Source: Hydrogenophaga sp.
GTDB taxonomy: Bacteria > Pseudomonadota > Gammaproteobacteria > Burkholderiales > Burkholderiaceae_C
Assembly (NCBI RefSeq): GCF_011390835.1
Contig: NZ_JAABRQ010000007.1
Location: forward strand, 78,736 to 122,749
Direction of reading: 5' to 3'
Length of the DNA: 44,014 nucleotides
How positions within the stretch are numbered: position 1 is the stretch's first letter; every line of letters starts with the position of its first letter. The notes beneath the pieces are model-generated. The model was given only the letters and a program-made list of their open reading frames with translations. It was not told where the DNA came from and made no database searches. Below are positions 27,299 to 37,185 of the stretch, in pieces. The translations under genes were made by a program, and so were the position numbers.

Positions 27299-27745
27299 AT
27301 GAGCGACAACGCCCGGGTCACCATCACCCGCCAGTCGGGCTATCAGTTTCTGGTGGACTTTGGCGAAAGCCTGCCCCAGTGGCTGGCCGACGAACCAGCG
27401 CCCTTGGGTGAGGGGGGCGGGCCGGCGCCCGATCACCTGTTGTTGGCCGCGGTGGCCAATTGCCTGAGCGCTAGCTTGCTGTTTGCCCTGCAGAAGTTCA
27501 AGCAGGACCCGGGCAGCCTGGTCGCCACCGCCACGCCCATCGTGGAGCGAAACGATCAAAAACGTTTGCGCATCATGGGCATACAGGTGCAGATCAGCCT
27601 GGGCAAGCCTGCCGCCGAGATCGAGCACCTGGACCGGGTGCTGGCGCAGTTCGAAGATTTTTGCACCGTCTCCATGAGCGTGCGACAGGGCATTGACATC
27701 TCGGTGCAGGTGCGCGACAGCACCGGCGCGCAGCTCAAGCGCTGA
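27299..27745 (+). CDS. OsmC family protein
   Basis: A 148-residue OsmC/Ohr-fold protein. The two family cysteines are present in AAVANCLSASLLFAL (about residue 61) and EDFCTVSMSVRQGI (about residue 124), so thiol peroxidase-type chemistry is possible. It matches the generic OsmC branch rather than Ohr. The ATG at 27299 follows AGGAGG by seven bases; another ATG at 27295 is out of frame. The 3' end overlaps that of crcB by 11 bases, tail to tail. Substrate unknown. Confidence 0.88.
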   Translation: MSDNARVTITRQSGYQFLVDFGESLPQWLADEPAPLGEGGGPAPDHLLLAAVANCLSASLLFALQKFKQDPGSLVATATPIVERNDQKRLRIMGIQVQISLGKPAAEIEHLDRVLAQFEDFCTVSMSVRQGIDISVQVRDSTGAQLKR

Positions 27746-28118
27746 CGATCCACGCGGCGGCACTGCGCATGCCGGCCCAGGTCAGCAGCAGCGAGCCGAA
27801 CAGGTGCAGGCTGGTCGAGCCGGCCGCCAGCGCCCAGCGCCCCTGTTGCAGCAGCGTGACCACCTCAAGCGAGAAGGTGGAGAAGGTGGTCAGTGCGCCC
27901 AGGAAGCCGGTGATGATGGCCACCCGCCAGGCGGGATCGATCTGGGTCTGGCTTTGGAAAAATACCACCGCCACGCCGATCGAATAGGCGCCTATCCAGT
28001 TCGCCACCAGCGTGCCCCAGGGCAGGGTGGCGTGAGCAGAGCTCAGCCACAGACCAAGCTGCCAGCGTGCGAGCGCGCCGATCGAAGCACCGATGCACAG
28101 GGTCAGGGCGGTCAACAC
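27735..28118 (-). CDS. crcB: Fluoride ion channel CrcB/FluC
   Basis: A 127-residue inner-membrane protein with four predicted helices. Family motifs are GASIGALARWQLG near the start, WGTLVANWIGAYSIG with the conserved Asn, and TGFLGALTTFSTFSLE, which carries the Thr/Phe fluoride-pathway residues. FluC works as an antiparallel dimer exporting fluoride. The start is GTG at 28118. The 20-base gap to rdgC leaves no room for a fluoride riboswitch, so cotranscription with rdgC is likely. Confidence 0.93.
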   Translation of the reverse strand: MLTALTLCIGASIGALARWQLGLWLSSAHATLPWGTLVANWIGAYSIGVAVVFFQSQTQIDPAWRVAIITGFLGALTTFSTFSLEVVTLLQQGRWALAAGSTSLHLFGSLLLTWAGMRSAAAWIVSA

Positions 28119-28138
28119 GGTCGGGTTCCTTCAGCGTC

Positions 28139-29137
28139 TCAGAACGGCGGATCGCCGTCGTCACCCGCGGCGGTGACCGCTTCCCGGCGCGCTGCAGCGG
28201 GTTTGGCCGCTTCAGGGACGGTCGCGGCGGCCGCGCCCAGCGCCAGCTCATCTCCCAGGGCGGCGATGAGCGCGGGGATCAGTTTTTGCAGCTCGCCGGT
28301 GGACAGCGTCACGTTGGTGTCGAACCCGCTTTCGCCGTCATCGCTGCGGTCGTCGAACACGCCTTCCAGGAAGTTGATCTTTTTCAGCTGCAGCGATTCG
28401 GTGAGCACCAGGCCGATGCGGCCTTCCCAGCTCAGGGCCAGTCGCGTGGGCAGCTTGCCTTCAGCGATGTGCTGGCGCACCTCGTCGGTGGCAAGGTTGT
28501 GGCGGGTGAAGCGCACCACTGATTTTTCTTCGTCGGTCGACTTCAGCTCACATTCGCGCTCGACATGAAAACCCTCGGGCCAGCCGTCGGGCGAGGTGGC
28601 GGCCAGCCACTGCGTCATGGCTGTCTGGGGCGTGACCGCGGTCTGCAGCAAATCGAGGGCCAGACCGTCGAAGACGCGCACCAGGGCGGTCACCAGCTCG
28701 TCGAGCTTGCCCTGGCTGCTGGCGTCGGTCACCAGCCAGCCGTTGGCCAGATCGATCCACACCCAGACGCTGCTGCGGCGGGGAAAGGCCTGCGGCAGTA
28801 GGGCCAGCAGCGCATCTTCGCGAAGCGCCTTGGTTTCCTTCTTGCCAGGCTTGCGGCCAGTGCTGGCCTCAATGTGGTCGGCCTGCTCCTGGGCATGTTC
28901 GCGCACGACCGCGCCGGGCACGGTCTTGGTCTCGATCATCAGCTTGAGCACGCGCTGGCCAGCCACCGACTCCACCAGCGGCCCATGCGCCTCACCCCGC
29001 GGTTCGACCCAGCCCACGGCCTTGTCTTGCGTCGCCCCACATGGCACAAAACGCGCGCCATCGAGCGCGGTTTCCATCGCTTGTAGAGTCGGCGCCCAGC
29101 CGGGTGCGATGCGGTAGAGCGTCACATTCTTGAACAC
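28139..29137 (-). CDS. rdgC: Recombination-associated protein RdgC
   Basis: A 332-residue nucleoid-associated protein. The family N-terminus MFKNVTLYRIAPGW is intact, with CGATQDKAVGWVEPRG and FPRRSSVWVWIDLANGWLVTDASSQGKLDEL in the body. In E. coli RdgC forms a ring on double-stranded DNA and limits RecA filament use. Length is slightly above the E. coli protein because of an Ala-rich tail of about 25 residues. It is upstream of crcB on the same strand. Confidence 0.95.
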   Translation of the reverse strand: MFKNVTLYRIAPGWAPTLQAMETALDGARFVPCGATQDKAVGWVEPRGEAHGPLVESVAGQRVLKLMIETKTVPGAVVREHAQEQADHIEASTGRKPGKKETKALREDALLALLPQAFPRRSSVWVWIDLANGWLVTDASSQGKLDELVTALVRVFDGLALDLLQTAVTPQTAMTQWLAATSPDGWPEGFHVERECELKSTDEEKSVVRFTRHNLATDEVRQHIAEGKLPTRLALSWEGRIGLVLTESLQLKKINFLEGVFDDRSDDGESGFDTNVTLSTGELQKLIPALIAALGDELALGAAAATVPEAAKPAAARREAVTAAGDDGDPPF

Positions 29138-29212
29138 AAATTTCCTTTTTGCTGATCGGGTGACGCGCGCGGCGCGCGCATCAACCGATCGATCTTAGGG
29201 GATGTCAGGCCT

Positions 29213-29238
29213 GGGCCCTGGGAGCCCGCTCAGGGCCC
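29213..29238 (-). other. Strong stem-loop downstream of lapB
   Basis: GGGCCCTG (29213-29220) and CAGGGCCC (29231-29238) pair around a ten-base loop, 23 bases beyond the lapB stop. It lacks a U-tract. It may end or stabilise the long minus-strand transcript before rdgC. Confidence 0.45.
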
Positions 29239-29260
29239 GCCTGGCGCACAAGCGTTGGCG

Positions 29261-30406
29261 CTACAGCTCTTCCACGCGCCGCGCCGGGTAGCTGTCCCAG
29301 CCTTGGCAGCCGGGGCATTGCCAGAAGTGTTGTTGTGCTTCGAAACCGCAGGCCGCGCAGCGGTAGCGCTTGAGCGGAGCGCTCGCCTGATCCAGCGCCT
29401 GCTGGATGGGTTGCCGCGCCTCTGGTCGCGAAAGCGGCTCCCCTTTGAGCCACTGGTTCGCGATCACCAGGGATGGTTCACGGCCCAGGTGGTCCAAGTA
29501 GTGTTGTCGCGCCGCGGTCTCATCAGGGCTCAGGCTGGCCAGCGCTTCGGTCACATCAAGACTGGGGGCCTGGTCCTGGGCAGCCTGCAAGGCCTCCCGG
29601 GCCTCGGGCTCGCGGCCCAGGCTCCTGGCCAGATCGGCCAGGCTGCTGGCGGCCAGGGGAAGGCCTTGTGGCGCCTGCTGAATGAGCTGGAGCAGGGCAT
29701 CCATCGCCTCGCTCGCCTGACCCGCCTGCCGGTGCAGGCTGGCCAGAGCCAGCCAGGGGCGCGCCAGCGCGGGAGCTTTCTGGCAGGCCTCGGTGAAGCT
29801 GGCCAGCGCCAGGGCAGTGTCACCTTGCCGCTGGGCCTGGTCCCCGGCTTCGCACAGGTAGTGCGCCAGCCGTGTGGTGAAGCTGCCCTGGCCAGCGGCT
29901 TCGAGGCGCTCGGCCACGCGACGGGCTTGCAGCCAGTCGCGTGAGCGCTCGTAGATGGACAGCAGGGCCAGCAGCGCTTCGCCCTCGAAATCCGAGCCTT
30001 CGAGCTTGTGCAGCGCGGCCTCGGCGCGATCAAGCAGGCCGGCCTTGAGGAAGTCCAGGGCCAGCGCATGCTGGGCGCGGTCGCGGTCCTTGCGGCTAAG
30101 GTCGGCGCGCACCAGCAGGTGCTCGTGCACGCGCACAGCTCGGTCGTAGTCGCCGCGGCGGCGAAACAGGTTGCCGAGCGCGAAGTGCAGCTCGGCGGTG
30201 TCGGGATCGCTTTGCACCGCCTCGATGAAGGCGTCGATCGCCTGGTCCTGCTGCTCGTTGAGCAGGTGGTTCAGACCCCGGAAGTAAGCCTTGGGTGCAG
30301 TCCGGCTGGCCACGCGCCACTGGCGAAGGTCCAGGCGAGATGCCCCCCAGCCCAGGGCAAAGGCCAGGGGTAGGCCCCACAGCACCCAGGTGAGGTCAAA
30401 GTCCAT
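29261..30406 (-). CDS. lapB: Lipopolysaccharide assembly protein LapB
   Basis: A 381-residue protein that in the family is anchored to the inner membrane and controls LpxC turnover and LPS assembly. The N-terminal helix WVLWGLPLAFALGWGAS (about 8-24) is the anchor. TPR repeats fill about 45-330 (for example PDTAELHFALGNLFRRRGDYDRAVRVHEHLL). The C-terminal rubredoxin-like metal knuckle is YRCAACGFEAQQHFWQCPGCQGW. The start overlaps the end of lapA by 11 bases. It is the last gene of the minus-strand gyrA-to-lapB series. Confidence 0.94.
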   Translation of the reverse strand: MDFDLTWVLWGLPLAFALGWGASRLDLRQWRVASRTAPKAYFRGLNHLLNEQQDQAIDAFIEAVQSDPDTAELHFALGNLFRRRGDYDRAVRVHEHLLVRADLSRKDRDRAQHALALDFLKAGLLDRAEAALHKLEGSDFEGEALLALLSIYERSRDWLQARRVAERLEAAGQGSFTTRLAHYLCEAGDQAQRQGDTALALASFTEACQKAPALARPWLALASLHRQAGQASEAMDALLQLIQQAPQGLPLAASSLADLARSLGREPEAREALQAAQDQAPSLDVTEALASLSPDETAARQHYLDHLGREPSLVIANQWLKGEPLSRPEARQPIQQALDQASAPLKRYRCAACGFEAQQHFWQCPGCQGWDSYPARRVEEL

Positions 30407-30701
30407 GTCGCACGTCGTCAGGCGTCGGCAACAGGGTGGAGTCCCCCTCCATCACGGTGGTGGCGGCGGCGGCCGACCCCGCCTGGCGACGCGCCTTGCG
30501 CGCACGCAGCCACAAAGGCAGCATCACCAGGACACCGAGCACCACCCCGAGCAGCAGAACCAGCAGCAAGACCAGCACTAGCGGAGCTTGCCACTGCGCG
30601 CCAAAGAACAGCCGCAGGGTGATCGGCTCCTGGTTGTTGATCGCGAATGCGAACAACACAAAAAAAATGGCTGCGTTGAGCAGCCACATCAGGTATTTCA
30701 A
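30396..30701 (-). CDS. lapA: LapA-domain inner-membrane protein
   Basis: A 101-residue protein with two transmembrane segments, about 4-20 (LMWLLNAAIFFVLFAFA) and about 42-63 (VLVLLLVLLLGVVLGVLVM), joined by NNQEPITLRLFFGAQW. That NNQEPVTLRLFFG-like stretch is typical of the LapA (DUF1049) family. A basic cytosolic stretch (LWLRARKARRQ) and a polar tail follow. It overlaps lapB and works with it in LPS quality control in E. coli. Confidence 0.88.
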   Translation of the reverse strand: MKYLMWLLNAAIFFVLFAFAINNQEPITLRLFFGAQWQAPLVLVLLLVLLLGVVLGVLVMLPLWLRARKARRQAGSAAAATTVMEGDSTLLPTPDDVRHGL

Positions 30702-30749
30702 ATCGTCCCCTTCTGTGGTGAAACGATTGTAGCGAGCAGGGCCCGCCAG

Positions 30750-31070
30750 TCAGTCCGGCCGTTGGGTCGGTGCCGCCATCATCTCGGCGGTCTTCTTGTC
30801 GACCTGCTCTCGCAAGGCCTTGCCCGGCTTGAAGTGAGGCACGCGCTTTTCCGGAATCAGCACGCTTTCGCCCGAACGGGGATTGCGCCCCACTCGCGGC
30901 GAGCGCCGGTTCACCGAAAAACTCCCAAAGCCGCGGATTTCGATGCGATGACCTTTGACCAGCGCGTCGCCCATCGCATCCAGGATGGCCTTGACAGCAA
31001 ACTCGGCATCGCGGTGGGTGAGCTGGCTGAACTTGGCAGCCAGCGCTTCGACGAGGTCGGAACGGGTCAT
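30750..31070 (-). CDS. ihfB: Integration host factor subunit beta
   Basis: A 106-residue DNA-bending protein of the HU/IHF family. [17 protein letters not shown] begins the helical domain, and [29 protein letters not shown] contains the beta-arm region with the intercalating proline. [14 protein letters not shown] closes the fold and a short tail extends about 10 residues beyond E. coli IhfB. It follows rpsA, as in many proteobacteria, with a strong stem-loop in between. Confidence 0.95.
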   Translation of the reverse strand: MTRSDLVEALAAKFSQLTHRDAEFAVKAILDAMGDALVKGHRIEIRGFGSFSVNRRSPRVGRNPRSGESVLIPEKRVPHFKPGKALREQVDKKTAEMMAAPTQRPD

Positions 31071-31110
31071 GAATCTCGGATGGGACGGGGTTCGAAGAGC
31101 GTCCGGCGCT

Positions 31111-31143
31111 GGGGACGCTCAGGTGTTTCACCTGCGCGTCCCC
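31111..31143 (-). other. Long stem-loop between rpsA and ihfB
   Basis: Arms GGGGACGC/GCGTCCCC (31111-31118, 31136-31143) and CAGGTG/CACCTG (31120-31125, 31129-31134) form a 14-bp stem with one mismatch and a TTT loop. No U-tract follows on either strand. Partial termination or RNA processing would allow rpsA and ihfB to be expressed at different levels. Confidence 0.65.
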
Positions 31144-31174
31144 TGAGACCGGACTCTGGTGCGGACGCTGCCGA

Positions 31175-32857
31175 TCAGCTGTTGTTGTCCAGCTTGGCGC
31201 GCAGCAGGGCACCCAGGCTGGTGGTGCCTGCGTTCTCACGCGAAGACTGCTGGCTCAGCGACGCCATGGCTTCTTGCTGGTCGACGGCATCCTTGGCCTT
31301 GATCGACAGCTGGATGTTGCGCGTCTTGCGGTCCACGTTGACCACCACGGCATTCACTTCATCGCCTTCTTTCAGCACATTGCGCGCGTCTTCGACGCGG
31401 TCACGGCTGATTTCGCTGGCACGCAGGTAACCGATGATGTCTTCGCCCAGATCGATCTCGGCGCCCTTGGCATCCACGGTCTTGACCTTGCCGGTCACGA
31501 CTGAGCCCTTGTCGTTGATCGACACGAAGGTGGTGAACGGGTCGCCGTCGAGCTGCTTGATGCCCAGAGAGATGCGCTCGCGCTCGACGTCGATGGCCAG
31601 CACGATGGCGTCCACTTCCTGGCCCTTCTTGAAATTGCGCACAGCGGCTTCGCCGGGCTCGTTCCAGGACAGGTCGGACAGGTGCACCAGGCCGTCGATG
31701 CCGGCGGCCAGCCCGACGAACACGCCGAAGTCGGTGATCGACTTGATCGGGCCCTTGACGCGGTCGCCGCGCTTGGTCTGCTCAGCGAACTCGTGCCATG
31801 GGTTGGCGCGGCACTGCTTCATGCCCAGGGAGATGCGGCGCTTGTCTTCGTCGATGTCGAGCACCATGACTTCGACTTCGTCGCCCAGCGACACCAGCTT
31901 GGACGGGGCGACGTTCTTGTTGGTCCAGTCCATTTCGGACACGTGCACCAGGCCTTCAATACCGGGCTCGAGTTCCACGAACGCGCCGTAGTCGGCGATG
32001 TTGGTGATCTTGCCGAACATGCGGGTACCCTGTGGGTAGCGGCGCGAAACGCCCATCCAAGGGTCGTCACCCATCTGCTTCAGACCCAGCGAGACGCGGT
32101 GCTTCTCGGTGTCGAACTTGAGAATCTTGGCGGTGATTTCCTGGCCGGCTTGCACCACCTCGCTCGGGTGACGCACACGGCGCCAGGCCATGTCGGTGAT
32201 GTGCAGCAGGCCGTCGATACCGCCCAGGTCCACGAACGCACCGTACTCGGTGATGTTCTTGACCACGCCGTTGACGATGGCGCCTTCCTTCAGCGTTTCC
32301 ATCAGCTTGGCGCGCTCTTCGCCCATGGAGGCCTCCACCACGGCGCGGCGGCTCAGCACCACGTTGTTGCGCTTGCGGTCGAGCTTGATGACCTTGAATT
32401 CCAGGGTCTTGTTTTCGTACGGCGTAAGGTCCTTGGTGGGACGGCTGTCCACCAGTGAGCCAGGCAGGAAGGCGCTGATGCCGTTGACCATGACCTTGAG
32501 GCCGCCCTTGACCTTGTTGCCGGTGGTGCCAGTCACGAACTCGCCCGATTCCAGGGCTTTTTCCAGCGACATCCACGACGCGAGGCGCTTGGCCTTGTCG
32601 CGCGACAGCAGGGTATCGCCAAAGCCATTTTCGACCGAGTCGATGGCCACGGCGACAAAATCGCCGACTTGCACTTCGAGTTCACCCTGATCGTTCTTGA
32701 ATTCGGCCAGCGGGACATAGGCCTCAGATTTGAGGCCAGCGTTGACCACCACGTGGCTGTGCTCGATACGCACCACCTCGGCGGTGATGACTTCGCCCGA
32801 GCGCATTTCAGCGCGTTTCAGGGACTCTTCGAACAGGTCGGCAAAAGATTCAGACAT
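31175..32857 (-). CDS. rpsA: 30S ribosomal protein S1
   Basis: A 560-residue protein with six S1 (OB-fold) RNA-binding repeats, for example [69 protein letters not shown] and [35 protein letters not shown]. The first two domains bind the ribosome and the others hold mRNA. The N-terminus [13 protein letters not shown] is standard. It is preceded by a 168-base spacer after aroA-cmk that probably contains its own strong promoter. Confidence 0.97.
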   Translation of the reverse strand: MSESFADLFEESLKRAEMRSGEVITAEVVRIEHSHVVVNAGLKSEAYVPLAEFKNDQGELEVQVGDFVAVAIDSVENGFGDTLLSRDKAKRLASWMSLEKALESGEFVTGTTGNKVKGGLKVMVNGISAFLPGSLVDSRPTKDLTPYENKTLEFKVIKLDRKRNNVVLSRRAVVEASMGEERAKLMETLKEGAIVNGVVKNITEYGAFVDLGGIDGLLHITDMAWRRVRHPSEVVQAGQEITAKILKFDTEKHRVSLGLKQMGDDPWMGVSRRYPQGTRMFGKITNIADYGAFVELEPGIEGLVHVSEMDWTNKNVAPSKLVSLGDEVEVMVLDIDEDKRRISLGMKQCRANPWHEFAEQTKRGDRVKGPIKSITDFGVFVGLAAGIDGLVHLSDLSWNEPGEAAVRNFKKGQEVDAIVLAIDVERERISLGIKQLDGDPFTTFVSINDKGSVVTGKVKTVDAKGAEIDLGEDIIGYLRASEISRDRVEDARNVLKEGDEVNAVVVNVDRKTRNIQLSIKAKDAVDQQEAMASLSQQSSRENAGTTSLGALLRAKLDNNS

Positions 32858-33025
32858 TCAGTTTCCTAGGACCACACAGCGTCGGTTGCAGCAAGGCCAG
32901 CAAAGGCTTGCGCAGGATTCGACGGATGGGCGGCGTTGACGTTGCGGTGCGAGACACCGCGGGGTTGAGTTGCAAGAACCATTCGGCCTGCGGGCTGGGA
33001 GCGCCCGGCGGTGCCGTCTGGGCCA

Positions 33026-35092
33026 TCAAGGGGTGGTGTGGTCAGTTGCCTGAAACACCGATTTGTCCTGCCACCAGCTCAACACCTGCTGCACCGATTG
33101 CTCGATGCTCAGGCTGGAGTTGTCCAGCATCAGGGCATCTTCGGCTGGCTTGAGCGGAGCGTAAGTGCGGGACGAGTCCCGATCATCACGTGCGCGCAAG
33201 TCTGCCAAAAGAGGGTCAATATTAGCAGCAATTCCTTTTGAAATCAATTGCTTATGGCGCCGAATGGCGCGTTGTTCGGCGCTCGCAGTGAGAAACACCT
33301 TGAGCCGGGCATCGGGAAAGATCACCGTGCCCATGTCGCGCCCGTCGGCCACCAGACCCGGCAGCCGCCGAAACCCGTGTTGCAGCGCGAGCAGCGCGGC
33401 GCGCACCTGGGGCACCGCCGAGACGCGCGAAGCCGCCATGCCCGCTGCCTCGGTACGCAAGTCTTCGCTTACATCGCCACCATCCAGCAGGATGCGCTCG
33501 CCTGTGAAGTGCACCTGTAAGCCTGCGGCGAGCCTGCCCAGGCGATCGGCCTGCGCTGGCGCAGCCACATCATCGGTAGAGGTGGACAAACCAGCGCGTT
33601 CGGCGGCCAGACCCACCAGCCGGTACAGTGCGCCCGAGTCGAGCAGGTGATAGCCCAGGCGCTGGGCCAGCTCGGTGGCCAGCGTGCCTTTACCCGAAGC
33701 GGTGGGGCCGTCGACGCACAGCACCGGGATATGGTGAGGCTGCGCTTCGCAAACGCCGAACAGGGCCTCGAAGTAATCGGGGAATGTCTTGCCCACACAT
33801 TTGGGGTCTTCGATGCGCACCGGCTGCTGCGCCGGGTTGAAGGCGGCAAGCGAAAAGCACATGGCGACGCGGTGGTCGTCGTAGGTATGGATGGATGCGG
33901 CGTTCCAGCGTTGGAGCTTCGCAGGCGGTGTGATACGGATGAAGTCCACGCCTTCTTCCACCACGGCGCCGAGCTTGCGACACTCGGTGGCCATGGCGGT
34001 GAGGCGGTCGGTTTCCTTGACTCGCCAGCTGGCGATGTTGCGCAGCGTGGTGGTGCCCTCTGCGTACAGCGCCATCACCGCCAGCGTCATAGCCGCGTCG
34101 GGTATGTGGTTGCAGTCGAGGTCGATGGCTTTCAGCGGCCAGGTGCCGCGGCGTATTTGCAGTCGATTGTCTTCGCCGGTGATGTCGGCGCCCATGGCCC
34201 GCGCCGCCTCTACAAAACGAATATCGCCCTGGATCGACGACAGGCCCACACCCTCGATGGTGATTCCGGTGTGACCATCTCGCGGCGGTGCGATGGCGCC
34301 CAGCGCAATGAAGTAACTCGCAGACGACGCGTCGCCCTCCACCGCGATACGCCCGGGCGAGGTGTAGTGGCTGCCCGCGGGGATAACAAAACGGGATGCG
34401 CCCTCGGTTCGCACCTGCACACCAAAGCGGGCCAGCAGGTTGAGCGTGATGTCGATGTAGGGTCGGGAAATCAGCTCGCCCACCACTTCGATTGCCACCT
34501 CTTGAGACTGCGCGACCAGCGGCAATGCCAGCAGCAGGGCGGTGAGAAACTGGCTGGACACGTCGCCCCGCACGCGAATGGCCGCGTCGATCTGCAATGG
34601 CTTCGCCTGGCCATCGCCTAGCCGCAGCGGCGGGTAGCCTGCCTGACCCAGGCAGGTCACGGGGCAGCCCAGCTGGCGCAAAGCGTCCACCAAGTCGCCG
34701 ATCGGGCGTTCGTGCATGCGAGGCACTCCGCTCAGCTCGAACATGCCGCCTTGTTGGGTGGCGAGCAGGGCGAGCGCCGCGCTAAGCGGGCGCATGGCGG
34801 TGCCCGCATTGCCCAGGAACAGCGTCGCCTGCTTCAAGGTCAGCTTGCCGCCCAGCCCATTCACCCGAAGACTGCCGTCGGGCTGACGCTGCGGTGCACA
34901 GCCCAGCTGCTGCAGGGCTTGCAGCATGACTTGCGTGTCGTCTGAGTCAAGCAAGTCGATCACGTCGGTGCTGCCTTCGCTCAAGGCGGCGAGCAGCAGC
35001 ACGCGGTTGGAGATGCTTTTGGAGCCTGGCAGACGGACCACGCCCCCTGCGCTGGCCAGGGGTGGGATATCGAGAAACGGGGTGGCGTACAT
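33026..35092 (-). CDS. aroA-cmk: Fused 3-phosphoshikimate 1-carboxyvinyltransferase / cytidylate kinase
   Basis: A single 688-residue reading frame joins two enzymes. Residues 1 to about 445 are EPSP synthase ([17 protein letters not shown] near 23, [31 protein letters not shown]), the sixth step of the shikimate pathway. From about 457 there is CMP kinase ([35 protein letters not shown], then [13 protein letters not shown]). A short linker ([15 protein letters not shown]) connects them. No stop or frameshift is seen at the junction. Separate aroA and cmk are adjacent in many relatives; the fusion is known in Comamonadaceae. Confidence 0.95.
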   Translation of the reverse strand: MYATPFLDIPPLASAGGVVRLPGSKSISNRVLLLAALSEGSTDVIDLLDSDDTQVMLQALQQLGCAPQRQPDGSLRVNGLGGKLTLKQATLFLGNAGTAMRPLSAALALLATQQGGMFELSGVPRMHERPIGDLVDALRQLGCPVTCLGQAGYPPLRLGDGQAKPLQIDAAIRVRGDVSSQFLTALLLALPLVAQSQEVAIEVVGELISRPYIDITLNLLARFGVQVRTEGASRFVIPAGSHYTSPGRIAVEGDASSASYFIALGAIAPPRDGHTGITIEGVGLSSIQGDIRFVEAARAMGADITGEDNRLQIRRGTWPLKAIDLDCNHIPDAAMTLAVMALYAEGTTTLRNIASWRVKETDRLTAMATECRKLGAVVEEGVDFIRITPPAKLQRWNAASIHTYDDHRVAMCFSLAAFNPAQQPVRIEDPKCVGKTFPDYFEALFGVCEAQPHHIPVLCVDGPTASGKGTLATELAQRLGYHLLDSGALYRLVGLAAERAGLSTSTDDVAAPAQADRLGRLAAGLQVHFTGERILLDGGDVSEDLRTEAAGMAASRVSAVPQVRAALLALQHGFRRLPGLVADGRDMGTVIFPDARLKVFLTASAEQRAIRRHKQLISKGIAANIDPLLADLRARDDRDSSRTYAPLKPAEDALMLDNSSLSIEQSVQQVLSWWQDKSVFQATDHTTP

Positions 35093-35141
35093 AGTGCAGA
35101 TAGCGGCGCTGCGCGCTGGCGCGCGGGGGGGGCGTGTCGTC

Positions 35142-36020
35142 TCAGCGCTGGGGTTTGGTGGCGGTCATGCGCCAGTGGGCACGCGCGTTGCTGGCCTGAT
35201 CGATCAGAACTTCCAGCGCGTCTGGATCGCTTGAACTGATCGCGGTCTCCAGCGCGTGCAGCGCGCGCTGGAAATGGCGCGACTGCGTCAGCAACTCTTC
35301 GCGGTTGGAGACCAGGATGTCGCGCCACACGCTGGGGTCGCTGGCGGCGATGCGGGTGAAATCGCGAAACCCGGGCCCAGCCAGCTCCAAAAAGGTCTTG
35401 CCGCTCTCCTGATCACCAATCGCGTTCATGAGCGCAAAGGCCAGCAAGTGCGGCAGGTGGCTCACGGCAGCGTAGGCGGCATCGTGTTCTTCGGGTGACA
35501 TTTGCAGCACCTGGCAACCCAGGCCGGTCCACACCTGCTCTGCCTTGGCTAGTTGTGCGGTGTAGGTGCGCTCGATGGGGGTCAGGATGACCTGGCGTCC
35601 CGCATAAAGATCGGCGTCGGCGTGCTCGACACCGGCAAGCTCTTTGCCCGCAATCGGGTGGGCGGGGACAAACACCCCCACTTGGTCACGGAGCACGCGG
35701 CGCGCCGCATCCACCACCTCGCGCTTGGTCGAGCCCACGTCCATCACCAGCGTGTTCTTGTGCACCAGGTGACGAATCGCCTTGAACGTGGCCTCGGTGG
35801 CCGACACGGGCACCGCAAGCAAGACCAGATCAGCGCCAGAGACGGCGAGCAGGGCAGACGGCGCCTCAACATCGATCACGCCCATCTGGCGCGCGCGCTC
35901 GGTGGTCGAAGGCGACTTGCTGTAGCCCACCACGCGTTTGACCAGACCCGCCTTTTTCAGGGCCAGCGCAAACGAGCCACCCATCATGCCGCAACCGATC
36001 AGGCCCAGCTGTTCAAACAT
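35142..36020 (-). CDS. tyrA: Prephenate dehydrogenase
   Basis: A 292-residue NAD(P)-dependent enzyme converting prephenate to 4-hydroxyphenylpyruvate in tyrosine synthesis. The Rossmann motif [15 protein letters not shown] is at the N-terminus. Later come [21 protein letters not shown] with conserved His, and [20 protein letters not shown], all typical of TyrA. No chorismate mutase or ACT domain is attached. The ATG at 36020 is chosen over an in-frame one 36 bases upstream. It follows pheA after 63 bases. Confidence 0.95.
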   Translation of the reverse strand: MFEQLGLIGCGMMGGSFALALKKAGLVKRVVGYSKSPSTTERARQMGVIDVEAPSALLAVSGADLVLLAVPVSATEATFKAIRHLVHKNTLVMDVGSTKREVVDAARRVLRDQVGVFVPAHPIAGKELAGVEHADADLYAGRQVILTPIERTYTAQLAKAEQVWTGLGCQVLQMSPEEHDAAYAAVSHLPHLLAFALMNAIGDQESGKTFLELAGPGFRDFTRIAASDPSVWRDILVSNREELLTQSRHFQRALHALETAISSSDPDALEVLIDQASNARAHWRMTATKPQR

Positions 36021-36083
36021 GGCGGGCCATTCCCGGCTCGATGGCCGAATGCGCACCGAGGACGGCGGGTTTCGCTGTGAAGA

Positions 36084-37181
36084 TCATTCGTTCACCGGGT
36101 AGGCGCCCAGTACCTTGTAGAAGGCACACAGGCCTTGCAGTTCCTTTAGGGCGGCCGCGACATGGGGCTGCGAGGGGTGCCCTGCAATGTCGATGTAGAA
36201 ATAGTATTCCCACTGGCCCGACTTGGCGGGACGGGACTCGAAACGCGTCATGGACACGCCGTTGTTCTTCAGCGGTACCAGCAGATCGTGCACTGCGCCG
36301 GGCCGGTTCGGGACCGACACCACCAGGCTGGTGCAGTCGCGTGCCGATGCCGGCGGCATGGCCATGGTCTGGGGCAGGCTGATGACGGCGAAGCGGGTGC
36401 GGTTGTAGGCCTCGTCCTGCACCGCGTGCGCCACGATGTGTAACGCGAACTGACCTGCGGCCCTTTCGCTGGCCAGTGCCGCCCAGGCGGGATTCGTCGC
36501 AGCCAGGCGAGCGCCTTCTGCGTTGCTGGACACGGCGCGGCGCTCGACGTTGGGCAGGTGCTGGGTCAGCCAGTTTTGGCACTGGGCCAGCGCCTGGGGG
36601 TGCGCCATCACCACCTCGACGCCGTCGAGCGAATTGACCTGGCGCAGCAGGTTGTGGCGGATCAGCAGACTCACCTCGCCCACCACATGCACGGGCGAGC
36701 GCAGAAACAGGTCCAGCGAACGTGCCACCACCCCCTCGGTGGAGTTCTCCATGCCGACCACGCCGTATTGCGCCGTGCCGGCCGCGGTGGCGTGGAACAC
36801 CTCGTCGAAGTTAGCGCAGTAAATGAGATTGGCCGCCCCGCCGAAGAATTCGACCGCTGCCTGTTCGCAAAACGTGCCCGCTGGCCCCAGCACCGCGACG
36901 CGCTGCGGCGCTTCCAGCGCCAGACAGGCCGACATGATTTCACGCCAGATAGAGGCCACATGCTGGTTGAGCAAGGGTCCCTCGTTGTTGGTCTGGATCT
37001 TGTCGATCACCTGGGCCACGCGGTCTGGGCGGAAAAACGGCGAACCTTCAGCGCGCTTGATCTCACCGACCTGCTCAGCCACCCGCGCGCGCTGGTTCAG
37101 CAGCGACAGCAATTGCTGGTCGAGCGAATCGATCTGCACGCGCAGCGCGGCCAGGGCGTCGGACTGGGTGGGCTGGGTCAT
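36084..37181 (-). CDS. pheA: Chorismate mutase / prephenate dehydratase (P-protein)
   Basis: A 365-residue bifunctional enzyme of phenylalanine synthesis. An AroQ-type chorismate mutase occupies about 1-95 (LRVQIDSLDQQLLSLLNQRARVAEQVGEIK, FRPDRVAQVIDKI). The prephenate dehydratase domain covers about 100-275 (LGPAGTFCEQAA, ENSTEGVV, and TRF in NRTRFAVIS). An ACT domain with the ESRP motif (FESRPAKSGQW) gives feedback control by phenylalanine. The ATG at 37181 is four bases beyond the serC stop, so the two are tightly linked. Confidence 0.96.
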   Translation of the reverse strand: MTQPTQSDALAALRVQIDSLDQQLLSLLNQRARVAEQVGEIKRAEGSPFFRPDRVAQVIDKIQTNNEGPLLNQHVASIWREIMSACLALEAPQRVAVLGPAGTFCEQAAVEFFGGAANLIYCANFDEVFHATAAGTAQYGVVGMENSTEGVVARSLDLFLRSPVHVVGEVSLLIRHNLLRQVNSLDGVEVVMAHPQALAQCQNWLTQHLPNVERRAVSSNAEGARLAATNPAWAALASERAAGQFALHIVAHAVQDEAYNRTRFAVISLPQTMAMPPASARDCTSLVVSVPNRPGAVHDLLVPLKNNGVSMTRFESRPAKSGQWEYYFYIDIAGHPSQPHVAAALKELQGLCAFYKVLGAYPVNE

Positions 37182-37185
37182 GGTG

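Noticed and set aside
28119..28138. Fluoride riboswitch before crcB
   Set aside because: Only 20 bases separate rdgC and crcB, too short for the aptamer.
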